Source: Neobacillus bataviensis
Lineage (GTDB): Bacteria; Bacillota; Bacilli; Bacillales_B; DSM-18226
Assembly (NCBI RefSeq): GCF_019969725.1
Contig: NZ_JAHXYW010000005.1
Span: forward strand, 62,001-126,000
DNA: 64,000 bases
Direction: 5' to 3'
Shown: one piece after another, positions 45,558 to 53,819 of the stretch
How the letters are laid out: every line of letters starts with the position of its first letter
Numbering within the stretch: the first letter of the stretch is position 1
Made by a program: the position numbers and the translations under genes
Notes under the pieces: generated by a model
The model's input: only the letters and a program-made list of their open reading frames with translations
The model's database searches: none
What the model was told of the DNA's origin: nothing

Positions 45558-46810
45558 ACCTTTAGTTTGTAAAGTTCAATAAGATTATCTCTAAATACCC
45601 GCCCAGCAAACTCTACTGCCTCTTTTTCTGTCAGCATGTCGTCTTGTACTTTTTCTGTTAATACATCTCCGACGATTTTACGGGCCAGCTTTTGATGGGC
45701 ATATGTACCCTCAACAAAATTGTAATCCCCGCCAAAACCGAAAATTTTATTTTGCGGAACCATTTCAATCATTTGGTGTAAGATTTGTTTTGCGATCGTT
45801 GGGGAGATGATATATACCCAAGTAAAATCTGCATAAACATTTGGGTAATTTTTTACGATACTTAAATATTCTTGATGGTAAGGAATGCCGCAGTGCAAAA
45901 GAACAAAATTCGCATCAGGATAAGCTGCTAGTAATGGAACCAAATCCGTGACCTTTGAGTTTGTAATGATATTCCCGTTCCCTGAGACGCTTGTTTCGTG
46001 ATGTCCTGTATGAATCTGAATAGGTAAGTCATATTTAATCGAACATTGAATAATGTGATGGATTAAGTAATCCTGTAAAACGACCGATTCTTGTTGTGAC
46101 ATTGGTTCATCTATAAAGGAAGAAAGCAGGCGATTAAACAAGCGTTCAGCCTCTGAAAAGGTGGGCTTCGATGATTTAAGCGTTCTCCAGTAGGCATGAC
46201 CGAGCTTGGTAGCAATCATTCCTTCATTTACAAATTTATTTAATAAGGCATCTACAGCAGAAAGATAATCTTTGAAAGTATGAACCTTCTCCCCTGAATC
46301 TCTTTCAATGACCTGTATATCCTTCCGTGTTCTCAATTTAAAGGCATAATCTAAAAACATAATAGGACGAAAGAGTGAGAAATCAACTTTCGTTGTATAC
46401 GCAAGCGTAAAAGCTAAATCAATTCCCGACTTTTCCTTCAATACTTTCGAATACCACTCGTTATCATTCGTTGCTGCTAATACTTTTTCATTCAGCGACA
46501 AGATTCCATTAACGGTCCAGTCATCCATACCATATAAATCATGTACCGCTGTTTTTAATGTTCGTGCATAGGTTGTATTTTTCGTTTTTTGATAAAAAGT
46601 TAAAAAGTGCTTTGCTTTCTCTTCCACACCTATTTTTGAATCCCGGCTTAAAATCCCACGTTTCATCCCTGCAGTGATCAAGTCTGAATCTAAATAATGA
46701 AGAAGACCAAAAAAATCCACTTTATTTTTTTTTCGAATTTCCATTGGATCAATGTGTTCATGACCATCTATTATGCGAATTTTATTAATTTCTTCATGTA
46801 TGCTGCTCAT
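45554..46810 (-). CDS. Amidohydrolase family protein
   Basis: 418 aa from ATG 46810, with AAGGGG seven bases upstream; a longer frame from 46864 runs into the preceding hairpin. IIDGHEHIDP gives the HxH metal motif, PIQIHTGHHE and FVLLHCGIPYHQEY the further histidines, and KIFGFGGDYNFVEG the C-terminal catalytic Asp, matching the metal-dependent hydrolase group PF04909 and, more distantly, uronate isomerases. Possible reactions are lactone or amide hydrolysis, decarboxylation or sugar-acid isomerisation. It lies between the second binding-protein gene and the uncharacterised barrel protein, with which it overlaps, so both probably act on the same imported compound. Confidence 0.8.
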   Translation of the reverse strand: MSSIHEEINKIRIIDGHEHIDPMEIRKKNKVDFFGLLHYLDSDLITAGMKRGILSRDSKIGVEEKAKHFLTFYQKTKNTTYARTLKTAVHDLYGMDDWTVNGILSLNEKVLAATNDNEWYSKVLKEKSGIDLAFTLAYTTKVDFSLFRPIMFLDYAFKLRTRKDIQVIERDSGEKVHTFKDYLSAVDALLNKFVNEGMIATKLGHAYWRTLKSSKPTFSEAERLFNRLLSSFIDEPMSQQESVVLQDYLIHHIIQCSIKYDLPIQIHTGHHETSVSGNGNIITNSKVTDLVPLLAAYPDANFVLLHCGIPYHQEYLSIVKNYPNVYADFTWVYIISPTIAKQILHQMIEMVPQNKIFGFGGDYNFVEGTYAHQKLARKIVGDVLTEKVQDDMLTEKEAVEFAGRVFRDNLIELYKLKV

Positions 46811-46833
46811 CTTACTGCCCCTTCCAAAGATAA

Positions 46834-46933
46834 AGGATGACTCAAAAGAATCCGCCCCCTCCACATCCGCTCCTGATCATTTAATAAACAATCCGGAGGG
46901 ACAGGGGCTGCCATTTCATTTTTAAGTCATCCT
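46834..46933 (-). other. Long stem-loop after second binding-protein gene
   Basis: Arms AGGATGACTTAAAA and TTTTGAGTCATCCT (46920-46933 and 46834-46847) pair over 14 positions with one G-T pair. They enclose a GC-rich inner region that can fold further (CCCC against GGGG). It begins 19 bases after the binding-protein stop and ends before the next ribosome site, so it may attenuate transcription or stabilise mRNA. Confidence 0.6.
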
Positions 46934-46952
46934 ATCTCAAACAACCAACTAA

Positions 46953-48236
46953 TTAATCCACTTTAAGTTCAGGGAATGTGTTTTTAACTTCTTTTTTGAA
47001 GTTCTTAATGACTTCATCAATATCCGCATTATTTTTAACACCTTCGCCAGCTACTTTTCTCCACTTACTTAATACTTCCTCACCATACTTATCTGGCTTA
47101 TAAGCAGGAATATCTTTAACTGTTTCGTAATATGGCTTTAAGACATTTTGGTCACCAAACATTGGTGTTTTAAATGTGTCTAAGTTATCTTTATAAACAG
47201 TTAGTAGTCCTGGCATGTTGCCTGTAGCCTCTAAGTTATGCTGCTGCCATTCTTTGCTGGCAATAAATTCGATAAATTTATAAGCTAAATCTTTATTTGG
47301 TGATTTTTCATAGATTGAACGATATGTTCCACCCATGTAGAACCCTTTTGGAGTTCTTGCAACACCAAACTTATTATTTGCCTTATTATCTTTATTGTCG
47401 ACCATGAAGCCTGCCCAAGCCGGCATCTCTGTTAAAATAACACTTCCATCATTAATGGCATTACCCCAGCCAGCAGAGAAGAATTCCAGTTTTGCGTCAA
47501 CATTGTTATTGAAAATTTGCTTTTGAATTTCATAGCTTTTCTTCCAAGTAGGATCAATGATTAATTTTCCATCTTTCACCCATGGCTTAGTATTATAAGC
47601 TTCCATGTTGTAGATATCGCCATAATGAGAAATTAAGTGCACTTTACCGTTGCTTTCTTTATTAACCTTTTCGCCTAATGCAATAATTTTGTCATAAGAA
47701 TCGACCATTTCACTGATTTTATCTGGATCATCTGTTCCTAAGTATTTCTTTGCATTTTCTTTGATGTACCAGAAACCGCCTGGTGAGGAGTGATCAGAAA
47801 TGGCTTTAAGATTACCTTTGGCATCTCTTCCTAATGCTTGTACATATGGGACATAATCCTTCACAAGATCTTCTGCACCCATGTCAGAAAGGTTTGAGGC
47901 ATAATTAGAATTGATAAACTTGCCCATGTAGCCTCTTTCTAAGTCAAAAATATCAGGAACGCCTTTACCTGTTTGAAGTACGTTTAAAAGCTTTGTTTGA
48001 TATTGGTCACCAGGAAAGATTTTTACATCAACTTTTGCATCTGGATATTTTTTCTCGAATTCTGCTGCCATATCTTTTACTTGGCCGAAGAATGTCCAGA
48101 TTGTTAATTTACCTTCAACTTTATTATCGTTACTTTTTTTAGGAGTACTTGAAGTAGCTTCATCGTTTTTTGAGCAACCCGCAAACAATGAAAGGACTAA
48201 GATAGAAGCAAGTAAGATTGAAAGCCATTTTTTCAT
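46953..48236 (-). CDS. Extracellular sugar-binding lipoprotein of second ABC transporter
   Basis: 427 aa. Signal peptide MKKWLSILLASILVL with lipobox LFAGC (Cys21), then a low-complexity linker and the family 1 binding-protein fold (LTIWTFFGQVKDMAAEFEKKYPDAKV, GVPDIFDLERGYMGKF, PAWAGFMVDNKDNKANNKFG, YKFIEFIASKEWQQHNLEATG). Anchored on the outer face, it delivers an oligosaccharide to the two permeases encoded upstream. Gene order is reversed relative to the first system: LacI regulator, permease, permease, then the binding protein, with a hairpin in the 214-base gap. Substrate unknown. Confidence 0.93.
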   Translation of the reverse strand: MKKWLSILLASILVLSLFAGCSKNDEATSSTPKKSNDNKVEGKLTIWTFFGQVKDMAAEFEKKYPDAKVDVKIFPGDQYQTKLLNVLQTGKGVPDIFDLERGYMGKFINSNYASNLSDMGAEDLVKDYVPYVQALGRDAKGNLKAISDHSSPGGFWYIKENAKKYLGTDDPDKISEMVDSYDKIIALGEKVNKESNGKVHLISHYGDIYNMEAYNTKPWVKDGKLIIDPTWKKSYEIQKQIFNNNVDAKLEFFSAGWGNAINDGSVILTEMPAWAGFMVDNKDNKANNKFGVARTPKGFYMGGTYRSIYEKSPNKDLAYKFIEFIASKEWQQHNLEATGNMPGLLTVYKDNLDTFKTPMFGDQNVLKPYYETVKDIPAYKPDKYGEEVLSKWRKVAGEGVKNNADIDEVIKNFKKEVKNTFPELKVD

Positions 48237-48357
48237 ATAGATTTACAGCCCCTTTTTTTGGTATAATGAAGATCTAATGTTTTTTCTTATCGATCCCTTT
48301 AAGTGGCTAAGACCGTCAATTCTTTAACACTTAATCGTGATAGATAAAGGAAGCTTT

Positions 48358-48392
48358 CTTCAGTGGAGGATTGGTTTCATTCTCCTCTGAAG
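48358..48392 (-). other. Hairpin between permease and binding-protein genes
   Basis: On the plus strand CTTCAGTGGAG and CTCCTCTGAAG pair over 11 positions with one T-T mismatch around a 13-base loop. It sits in the 214-base gap upstream of the binding-protein gene and may mark an mRNA processing site that lifts binding-protein levels. I found no convincing promoter in this gap. Confidence 0.5.
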
Positions 48393-48450
48393 GAATTTTG
48401 TATGAAATGATGTTCCTTGACATCACCTCCATCAAGCATTTATGAAATCA

Positions 48451-49344
48451 TTAACCTTTTAATGCCCCTGCAGTTACACCACTAATAATCTTCTTAGATA
48501 CGATAGAGAAGAAAATTAGCACAGGGATCACTGAGATGACAATTCCAACATACATCGCCCCAAAGTCCGTCGAAAACTGAGACTTAACACTGGCAATCAT
48601 AACTGGTAATGGCTGAAGTTCATTGTCAAAAAGAATAATCATCGGTGTTAGGAAATCATTCCACTTTCCAATGAAAGAAAAGATTCCGAGTGTAGCCACT
48701 GCCGGCATTAACAATGGAAGCACTAAACGATGGAAAATTTTAAGCTCACCACATCCATCTATTCTCCCTGATTCCAGGATTTCATTTGGAATACTGGTAT
48801 CACACATTTGTTTCATAAAGAAGATCCCAAACGCGTTTGAAATAGATGGCAGAATGATGGGCCAATACGTATTTAACATATGGAATGTATCCATGAGCTT
48901 GAAAAATCCGATAATTCCCAGTTGACCTGGAATCATCATCGTCCCGAGTACAGCAAGGAAAAGAATGTTCTTCCCTTTGTAGTTATATTTTGAGAATCCA
49001 TAACCCGCCAATGCCGAGAAATATAAATTAAGGATTGTTGACGTAATGGTAATAAACAAGCTGTTAACAAAACCTCTCCAAATCGGCACAGTATCAATTA
49101 GGCGATGATAGTTATTTATGAATTCTGTTCCTGGAAGCAGCAATAACTTCCTGGCAATCTCTGAATTTGTATGAGATGAAGTGACCATCATGCTGTAAAA
49201 TGGGAGCAGACAGGTAAATGCAATAATAAGCAGGAATAAATATACTGCGAATCTACCTAAAAACTTCCTCATGTTTCTCTCTTTCCTTGTCTTTCTGATA
49301 CTTAATGAAATATCACTCGCTGTAATACCATTATGTGTTTCCAT
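48451..49344 (-). CDS. Carbohydrate ABC transporter permease, CUT1 (MalG-type)
   Basis: 297 aa from ATG 49344, which has AAAGGAGAT seven bases upstream; a frame extended to 49416 would overlap the upstream permease. About six membrane helices, the first being VYLFLLIIAFTCLLPFYSMM. The EAA loop reads EILESGRIDGCGELKIFHRLVLPLLMP, with Ser-Gly in place of the common Ala-Ala. It pairs with the permease at 49406 and, lacking its own ATPase gene, presumably uses a shared MsmX-type ATPase. Confidence 0.92.
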   Translation of the reverse strand: METHNGITASDISLSIRKTRKERNMRKFLGRFAVYLFLLIIAFTCLLPFYSMMVTSSHTNSEIARKLLLLPGTEFINNYHRLIDTVPIWRGFVNSLFITITSTILNLYFSALAGYGFSKYNYKGKNILFLAVLGTMMIPGQLGIIGFFKLMDTFHMLNTYWPIILPSISNAFGIFFMKQMCDTSIPNEILESGRIDGCGELKIFHRLVLPLLMPAVATLGIFSFIGKWNDFLTPMIILFDNELQPLPVMIASVKSQFSTDFGAMYVGIVISVIPVLIFFSIVSKKIISGVTAGALKG

Positions 49345-49405
49345 AAAGGGATCTCCTTTCATTCGATTCCGAAGGTCTCCTATTTTTATAAGAAAAGAAT
49401 TAATC

Positions 49406-50287
49406 TTACTGCTCAACTTTGTTCATCTTCGAAAACTTCATAGAAATCAAAGAGAAGATTAAAATGATGATAAAGATTGCGTAAGCGATTGCTGCACCAT
49501 AACTATAATCAAAGTTTTTGAAGGCTGTTTGGTATAAATACATAACCATTGTCAATGTTGAATTATCAGGACCATTACCAAGCATTAATGGTGCATCAAA
49601 TAATTGAAGACCACCGATAATCGAAGTAATAAAGGTAAATAACAAGACCGGTTTCAAAAGAGGCATTGTAATTTTTGTAGCAACTTTCCAGCGTGAAGCA
49701 CCATCAATCGCAGCAGCCTCATACAATTCCTCCGGGATTGACTGAAGTCCCGCGATAAAAACCAGCATGTTAAATCCAAAATATTGCCACATAATAACTG
49801 CTGCCACTATGAGCCTCGATAGCCATGGACTATTTAACCAGTTCACCGGATCATCGATAAGCCCGATACTCATTAACATTTTATTTACGCTTCCCGTTTG
49901 CCAATCGAACATTAAACTAAACAAGACCCCGAGCGTAACTGGTGTTACGATATGTGGAAAATAATAAACAGCCCGAAAGAAATGCTTTCCTCGAATAAAC
50001 TTTTCATTTAGAATCATCGCTAGTGCCAGTGCAAGAACTAATTGCGGAACGATTGATAATATCCAGATAATTAAAGTGTTTCCGATCGATTTAAAAAAGA
50101 ATGTATCATGGAGAAGCCGTGTATAATTTGCAAATCCGACGAATACGGGATCAGAGAAACCATCCCATTTTGTAAAGCTTAAATAAAGCGAATAGATGAT
50201 AGGTGTTAAACCAAAAACAAGAAATGAAACGAAAAAGGGGACCACAAAATAGAAACCATATTGTGATTTGTTAATAGAATTTCTCAT
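49406..50287 (-). CDS. Sugar ABC transporter permease, CUT1 (MalF/UgpA-type)
   Basis: 293 aa. Six hydrophobic segments beginning FYFVVPFFVSFLVFGLTPII, and an EAA loop ELYEAAAIDGASRWKVATKITMP. AAAGGC precedes the ATG. First transporter gene after the LacI regulator, from which it is separated by 131 bases containing a 10-base-pair hairpin. It forms the translocation pore with the following permease. Confidence 0.93.
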   Translation of the reverse strand: MRNSINKSQYGFYFVVPFFVSFLVFGLTPIIYSLYLSFTKWDGFSDPVFVGFANYTRLLHDTFFFKSIGNTLIIWILSIVPQLVLALALAMILNEKFIRGKHFFRAVYYFPHIVTPVTLGVLFSLMFDWQTGSVNKMLMSIGLIDDPVNWLNSPWLSRLIVAAVIMWQYFGFNMLVFIAGLQSIPEELYEAAAIDGASRWKVATKITMPLLKPVLLFTFITSIIGGLQLFDAPLMLGNGPDNSTLTMVMYLYQTAFKNFDYSYGAAIAYAIFIIILIFSLISMKFSKMNKVEQ

Positions 50288-50375
50288 ATTGTCACAGCCT
50301 TTTTTTACTTATTTGTTTCAATAGTTAACGCAAAGTCATGAAGCAAGAACATTCCCGTCTCCTATGTAAATCTAG

Positions 50376-50399
50376 CAATCTAGTATGATTACCAGATTG
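50376..50399 (-). other. Hairpin between lacI-type gene and permease gene
   Basis: CAATCTGGTA and TACTAGATTG pair over ten positions (one G-T) around the loop ATCA. No T-run follows, so read-through from the regulator gene into the transporter genes is plausible. Confidence 0.5.
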
Positions 50400-50418
50400 A
50401 TGCATTAATCAGCATGTA

Positions 50419-51438
50419 TTAGGTAGATATCGGCTCAGATATTTTTCTACAGGAATCTCGGATTATGAGTTCAGGTTTTAAAAGATGTCGCATAGGAGTG
50501 TACTCCTCTCCTTCATCCATTCTCTTAAATAATTCACTCGCTGCTTTTTTCCCCATTTCAAAAAATGGCTGTTTCACGGTTGTTAACGTTGGATAAGTCC
50601 AACTTGAAAGTGTAATATCATCAAAACCTGTGATCGATAGGTCAGACGGAACATTAAACCCTCGTTCCTGAACGGCTCTTAATGCCCCTATTGCTGTTTC
50701 ATCATTGGAAGCAACCACTGCGGTGAAATCCCCAATCGCTAATAAGCGATTCATGGCGTGGTACCCGTCCTCATTTGACCAGTTTGTTGGAATAATCCAT
50801 TCAGGATTAACTTCTAACCCTAATTGGCTCATGGTTTCAAGATAGCCGGCTAATCTGCATTGTGTTGCAGCAGCGGCAGAAGGACCAGAAATATAAGCAA
50901 TTTTACGATGCCCAATTCTACTTAGATACCTTACAAGCTCAGAAATACCGAAGTAATTATCTACATCGACAGATACTAAATTTTCCACATCAGCCGAATC
51001 ACCAAACACAACAACTGGAAAATCTGCATCCGCGATTTCCAAGAGATCTTGCTGGTTCCTCTTCCTAAAACTAATCATGAGGATCCCATCTACATGGCCT
51101 TCGAAATATAAGTTTTGAAAATATGATTCATTGTATTTATTAGAAGCCATACTGTAGAATACACAGTTAAAGCCTTTTTCACTCGCTATTTCTTCAATTC
51201 CCCTAAAAATCATTGGATAAAAGAGGTTCGTCATACTATCAACAACAATACCAATCGTTTGTGTTTTACTTACAACTAATCTTCTTGCATTTTCATTACG
51301 ATGGTAGTTCAACTCTTTAATTGCTTTCTTTAATGCTTCTTCAGTCTCCTTTTTTACTGGTAGTCCGTTTAAATAACGGGATACTGTACTTTTTGATGTA
51401 TTTGCCAGCTTGGCAACATCTTTTATTGTTGGACTCAC
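50419..51438 (-). CDS. LacI family transcriptional regulator
   Basis: 339 aa. N-terminal helix-turn-helix IKDVAKLANTSKSTVSRYLNG with the hinge helix ENARRLVVS, then the periplasmic-binding-protein-like sensor (IGIVVDSMTNLFYPMIFRGIEE, VASNDETAIGALRAV, SITGFDDITLSSWTYPTLTTV). GTG start after GGAGG. It represses target promoters until a sugar binds. The region upstream holds two copies of GGGAACGTTCC and a related degenerate copy, indicating autoregulation and, by co-transcription, control of the second ABC transporter. The same word upstream of the first transporter suggests a shared regulon. Confidence 0.93.
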   Translation of the reverse strand: MSPTIKDVAKLANTSKSTVSRYLNGLPVKKETEEALKKAIKELNYHRNENARRLVVSKTQTIGIVVDSMTNLFYPMIFRGIEEIASEKGFNCVFYSMASNKYNESYFQNLYFEGHVDGILMISFRKRNQQDLLEIADADFPVVVFGDSADVENLVSVDVDNYFGISELVRYLSRIGHRKIAYISGPSAAAATQCRLAGYLETMSQLGLEVNPEWIIPTNWSNEDGYHAMNRLLAIGDFTAVVASNDETAIGALRAVQERGFNVPSDLSITGFDDITLSSWTYPTLTTVKQPFFEMGKKAASELFKRMDEGEEYTPMRHLLKPELIIRDSCRKISEPIST

Positions 51439-51475
51439 TTTTATACCTCCGTCCGAGAATATACTTTAAAAAATT

Positions 51476-51485
51476 GGAACGTTCC
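51476..51485. promoter_or_regulatory. LacI-type operator, proximal
   Basis: GGAACGTTCC palindrome with flanking C (GGGAACGTTCC on the minus strand) 38 bases upstream of the LacI-family start codon. AAAATGGGAACGTTCC is shared with the distal copy. Confidence 0.65.
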
Positions 51486-51553
51486 CATTTTTAAGTAAAA
51501 AAACAAAAAACTGGAACCGCTCCCATTTGCAAGTAAACAAATTTTTCAAATAA

Positions 51554-51568
51554 CGGAAACCGTTTACA
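51554..51568. promoter_or_regulatory. cre-like (CcpA) site
   Basis: TGTAAACGGTTTCC on the minus strand fits TGWAANCGNTNWCA at 13 of 14 positions. It lies just after a TATAAT box, near a possible transcription start. Confidence 0.55.
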
Positions 51569-51665
51569 TTCATTATAAAAAAAAGATTTCTATATTTAAA
51601 GGTGTTATTTAAATAGTTGAATTGTAAGTTTTATTAACTTACATTCCTTTTACATCACCAAAATA

Positions 51666-51675
51666 GGAACGTTCC
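51666..51675. promoter_or_regulatory. LacI-type operator, distal
   Basis: GGAACGTTCC palindrome (GGGAACGTTCC on the minus strand) about 30 bases downstream of the start expected from the TTGACA/TAAAAT promoter, a position suited to repression. Confidence 0.65.
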
Positions 51676-51708
51676 CATTTTAGTATGAAAGAATTTCTAT
51701 CTATTTCA

Positions 51709-51737
51709 ATTTTAAGGTCCAAGCTTGCTTTTGTCAA
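51709..51737 (-). promoter_or_regulatory. Sigma-A promoter of lacI/transporter operon
   Basis: TTGACA (51737-51732) and TAAAAT (51714-51709) are 17 bases apart on the minus strand. The predicted start near 51702 gives a leader of about 260 bases carrying the operators. Confidence 0.65.
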
Positions 51738-51795
51738 ACTATTTTAGAATATTGTGAAAAAAAGATTATAAGAAATTACTAAGGGATTGGATAAA

Positions 51796-52419
51796 TTATT
51801 CCTTTTCAATTTGATGAGATTTCGTGATCGTTCGGTATATATACCACATCCAGATATAACCGATAATACTTCCGCTAAAAAACAGAAAAAGCGCAGGGAC
51901 TTTCATTAGCAGAAAATAAATGGCATACGTAATAATAAATATACCAGCTGTTTTTAGTGGTGAAGCAACACTATATAAAAAACTATATTTAAAATAATCG
52001 AAAAAACGAAATTGAAAATGAACGTAAATCGGGAAAAAATAAATGCAGGTAGTAATAAAAAAATAGGCGATTAAAATCGTCACTATTTTCAAAACAGAAC
52101 TACCAAGTGTTTCCCCGAAGGAAAAATAGTGATAATCCACATACAATAGCCAGCCGATTAATACGAGAATGAATCCTAAACCATTAACTTTAATAAATTC
52201 AGTTTTATAAGTTTGCCAGAAGGTTTGAAAAATGGGTGTATCATCGACACCCATAACCCACTTACGAACAACAGAAAACATAGCTGCTGTTGAGGGAAAA
52301 ATCCCGAAAACCCCCAATCCAACGATCGTAAAGGCAAGCCATAACAATTGGAGATAAGCAAAATTCATGATTAACTCCGTTAGCCGATAGATAAAACCAT
52401 TTAGTCCTTTTAATTTCAT
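51796..52419 (-). CDS. YesL/DUF624 family membrane protein
   Basis: 207 aa. FIYRLTELIMNFAYLQLLWLAF, VFGIFPSTAAMFSVVRKWVMG and several later hydrophobic helices match the YesL/DUF624 family, whose role beside sugar transporters is unknown. Paralogue of the gene at 17470. Last gene of the GH38/GH63-like operon, 30 bases after the glycosidase gene and before the LacI control region. Membrane location is inferred from hydrophobicity. Confidence 0.85.
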   Translation of the reverse strand: MKLKGLNGFIYRLTELIMNFAYLQLLWLAFTIVGLGVFGIFPSTAAMFSVVRKWVMGVDDTPIFQTFWQTYKTEFIKVNGLGFILVLIGWLLYVDYHYFSFGETLGSSVLKIVTILIAYFFITTCIYFFPIYVHFQFRFFDYFKYSFLYSVASPLKTAGIFIITYAIYFLLMKVPALFLFFSGSIIGYIWMWYIYRTITKSHQIEKE

Positions 52420-52449
52420 CCGTACTCATCCTTTAAACAATGGTAATTG

Positions 52450-53766
52450 TTAATAACAATCCCATTGGTGCTCGTGATTGAAAATATGAACCTTTTCGTT
52501 TTTCACAGCATTTTGTGCAAACAAATACATCGCTGCTGACCAAGATTGTCCCGCATAGCCCATCGGTCTGCCTGATTGACCATGGAACCATTCGTTAAAC
52601 TCCCACTCATTTTTCTTTCCAGCTTTATTCATATTTGCTAATTTTTCTAATTGATAGTTGGCTTCATCATACCTTTTTGCTTGAATTAGTGCAATAACAT
52701 AGAATCCCCCAATAAACGGCCATGCTCCACCATTATGATAATGATGCGGTAAATTCAGATTCCGAACACGGTAATAGTCCCGCCAATCCTTTTCACCTTC
52801 GCGAATAGGCGGATACAAAGCCTGGACAGGAAAAGGCTCATTGATTCCGCAGCCATGGATATAATCCAAGATTTTATTCGCTTTTTCTTCATCAGCAATC
52901 CCAAAAATGATCGCCAGTAAATTAGCGAGCGTGTCAAACCGGTCTGCATAATCACGGAATCCCATATAAGGTAAATAAAATGGTCTTTCTACCAATTCTG
53001 TTTCCACCCGTTTCACAGGATAAATCCATTCTTTTCGTTCTTTTTTAATCCACTCCATTTTGTCTTTATTTTCTGGGGTAATCCACAAAAGAATATTAAT
53101 TTTTTTCTTTACATCTTTAGCATTTTCATAGTATTGGCTTGAAGGTAGTTGCAACGCATCTGCCATATGACCCATACACTTCCAGGCTGCTGCATATAAA
53201 ACATTATCGAACAGAACATTATAGCGGTTTGCAAACAAGTCCGCCCAGTCCATTGCCTCGTGAACTTCTAATAAGCCGCACTCGTTTGAATCTTGATATC
53301 GCAGCCAAAGCAGGGCCTTCTCTAAATTCCCCCACCATTTTTGTAAAAAATCTATGTCCTTGGATTCCATAAAATATGCGTAATGGCCTATAATATACCA
53401 CAAATTTCCATCAACACATCCAGCATGAATGGAATCTTCAACAGCTTTTCCGTTTTCCTCTTCAATTTCAACTTCAAGCTTACCACCATGTGCGATTAAC
53501 GCGGGGTCTGCAACGTTTGGAAACCCAACATTATGTGGAATCTTCCCCAGATCACTTTGGAACGTTCCCAAAGTTTCCAATGACTTACGATGAGTCTTGG
53601 GGCCCATTTCACTCCCACAAACTAAGAGACCAAGTCCGCAAATCATACTATCTCTTGCCCAAACTTGTTGGTAGGCGGTACTCGACCCTAATAGACCAAG
53701 TTCTCCGCCATTCTGCAATAATATTTTTTCTGCCTTCTCCCTGCCAATGTCAACCTTTCTTTCCAT
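52450..53766 (-). CDS. (alpha/alpha)6-barrel glycoside hydrolase, GH63/GH100-like (amylo-alpha-1,6-glucosidase type)
   Basis: 438 aa from ATG 53766. Barrel motifs resemble neutral invertase/GH63/debranching-type enzymes: YQQVWARDSMICGLGLL, CVDGNLWYIIGHYAYFM, EVHEAMDWADLF, RFDTLANLLAIIFGIAD and YHNGGAWPFIGGFYV. The acidic residues in WARDS and MDWAD are likely catalytic-site members. It should cleave an alpha-glucosidic or alpha-mannosidic bond, or a beta-fructoside; operon linkage to GH38 favours an alpha-mannose- or alpha-glucose-containing oligosaccharide. No signal peptide. The start is uncertain: GGGGAG lies 11 bases before ATG 53766, and ATG 53796 has no site. The word GGGAACGTTCC occurs inside at 53559-53569. 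Confidence 0.72.
   Translation of the reverse strand: MERKVDIGREKAEKILLQNGGELGLLGSSTAYQQVWARDSMICGLGLLVCGSEMGPKTHRKSLETLGTFQSDLGKIPHNVGFPNVADPALIAHGGKLEVEIEEENGKAVEDSIHAGCVDGNLWYIIGHYAYFMESKDIDFLQKWWGNLEKALLWLRYQDSNECGLLEVHEAMDWADLFANRYNVLFDNVLYAAAWKCMGHMADALQLPSSQYYENAKDVKKKINILLWITPENKDKMEWIKKERKEWIYPVKRVETELVERPFYLPYMGFRDYADRFDTLANLLAIIFGIADEEKANKILDYIHGCGINEPFPVQALYPPIREGEKDWRDYYRVRNLNLPHHYHNGGAWPFIGGFYVIALIQAKRYDEANYQLEKLANMNKAGKKNEWEFNEWFHGQSGRPMGYAGQSWSAAMYLFAQNAVKNEKVHIFNHEHQWDCY
53559..53569. promoter_or_regulatory. Intragenic operator-like site
   Basis: GGAACGTTCCC about 200 bases into the GH63/GH100-like gene, with flanks CTTT and AAAG extending the symmetry. It matches the LacI-type operator core. 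Confidence 0.3.
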
Positions 53767-53819
53767 CAATCTCAAGTCTCCCCTCAAACGATTCATTAGA
53801 TGATTTAAAAAATATTGTT

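Larger units (their letters stand above)
51439..51795. promoter_or_regulatory. 357-base control region upstream of lacI-type gene
   Basis: No gene is seen here. Read on the minus strand from high to low coordinates it contains a sigma-A promoter (51737-51709), an operator (51666-51675), a hairpin of TGTAAGTT and AACTTACA (about 51622-51642), TATAAT (51581-51576, without a good -35), a cre-like site (51554-51568), a degenerate operator GGAACCGCTCCC (51513-51524), another operator (51476-51485) and the GGAGG ribosome site of the GTG start. Confidence 0.65.

Noticed and set aside
50419..51438. ROK or LacI-like sugar kinase fusion
   Set aside because: The protein is an ordinary LacI regulator in length and domain order; no extra domain is present.
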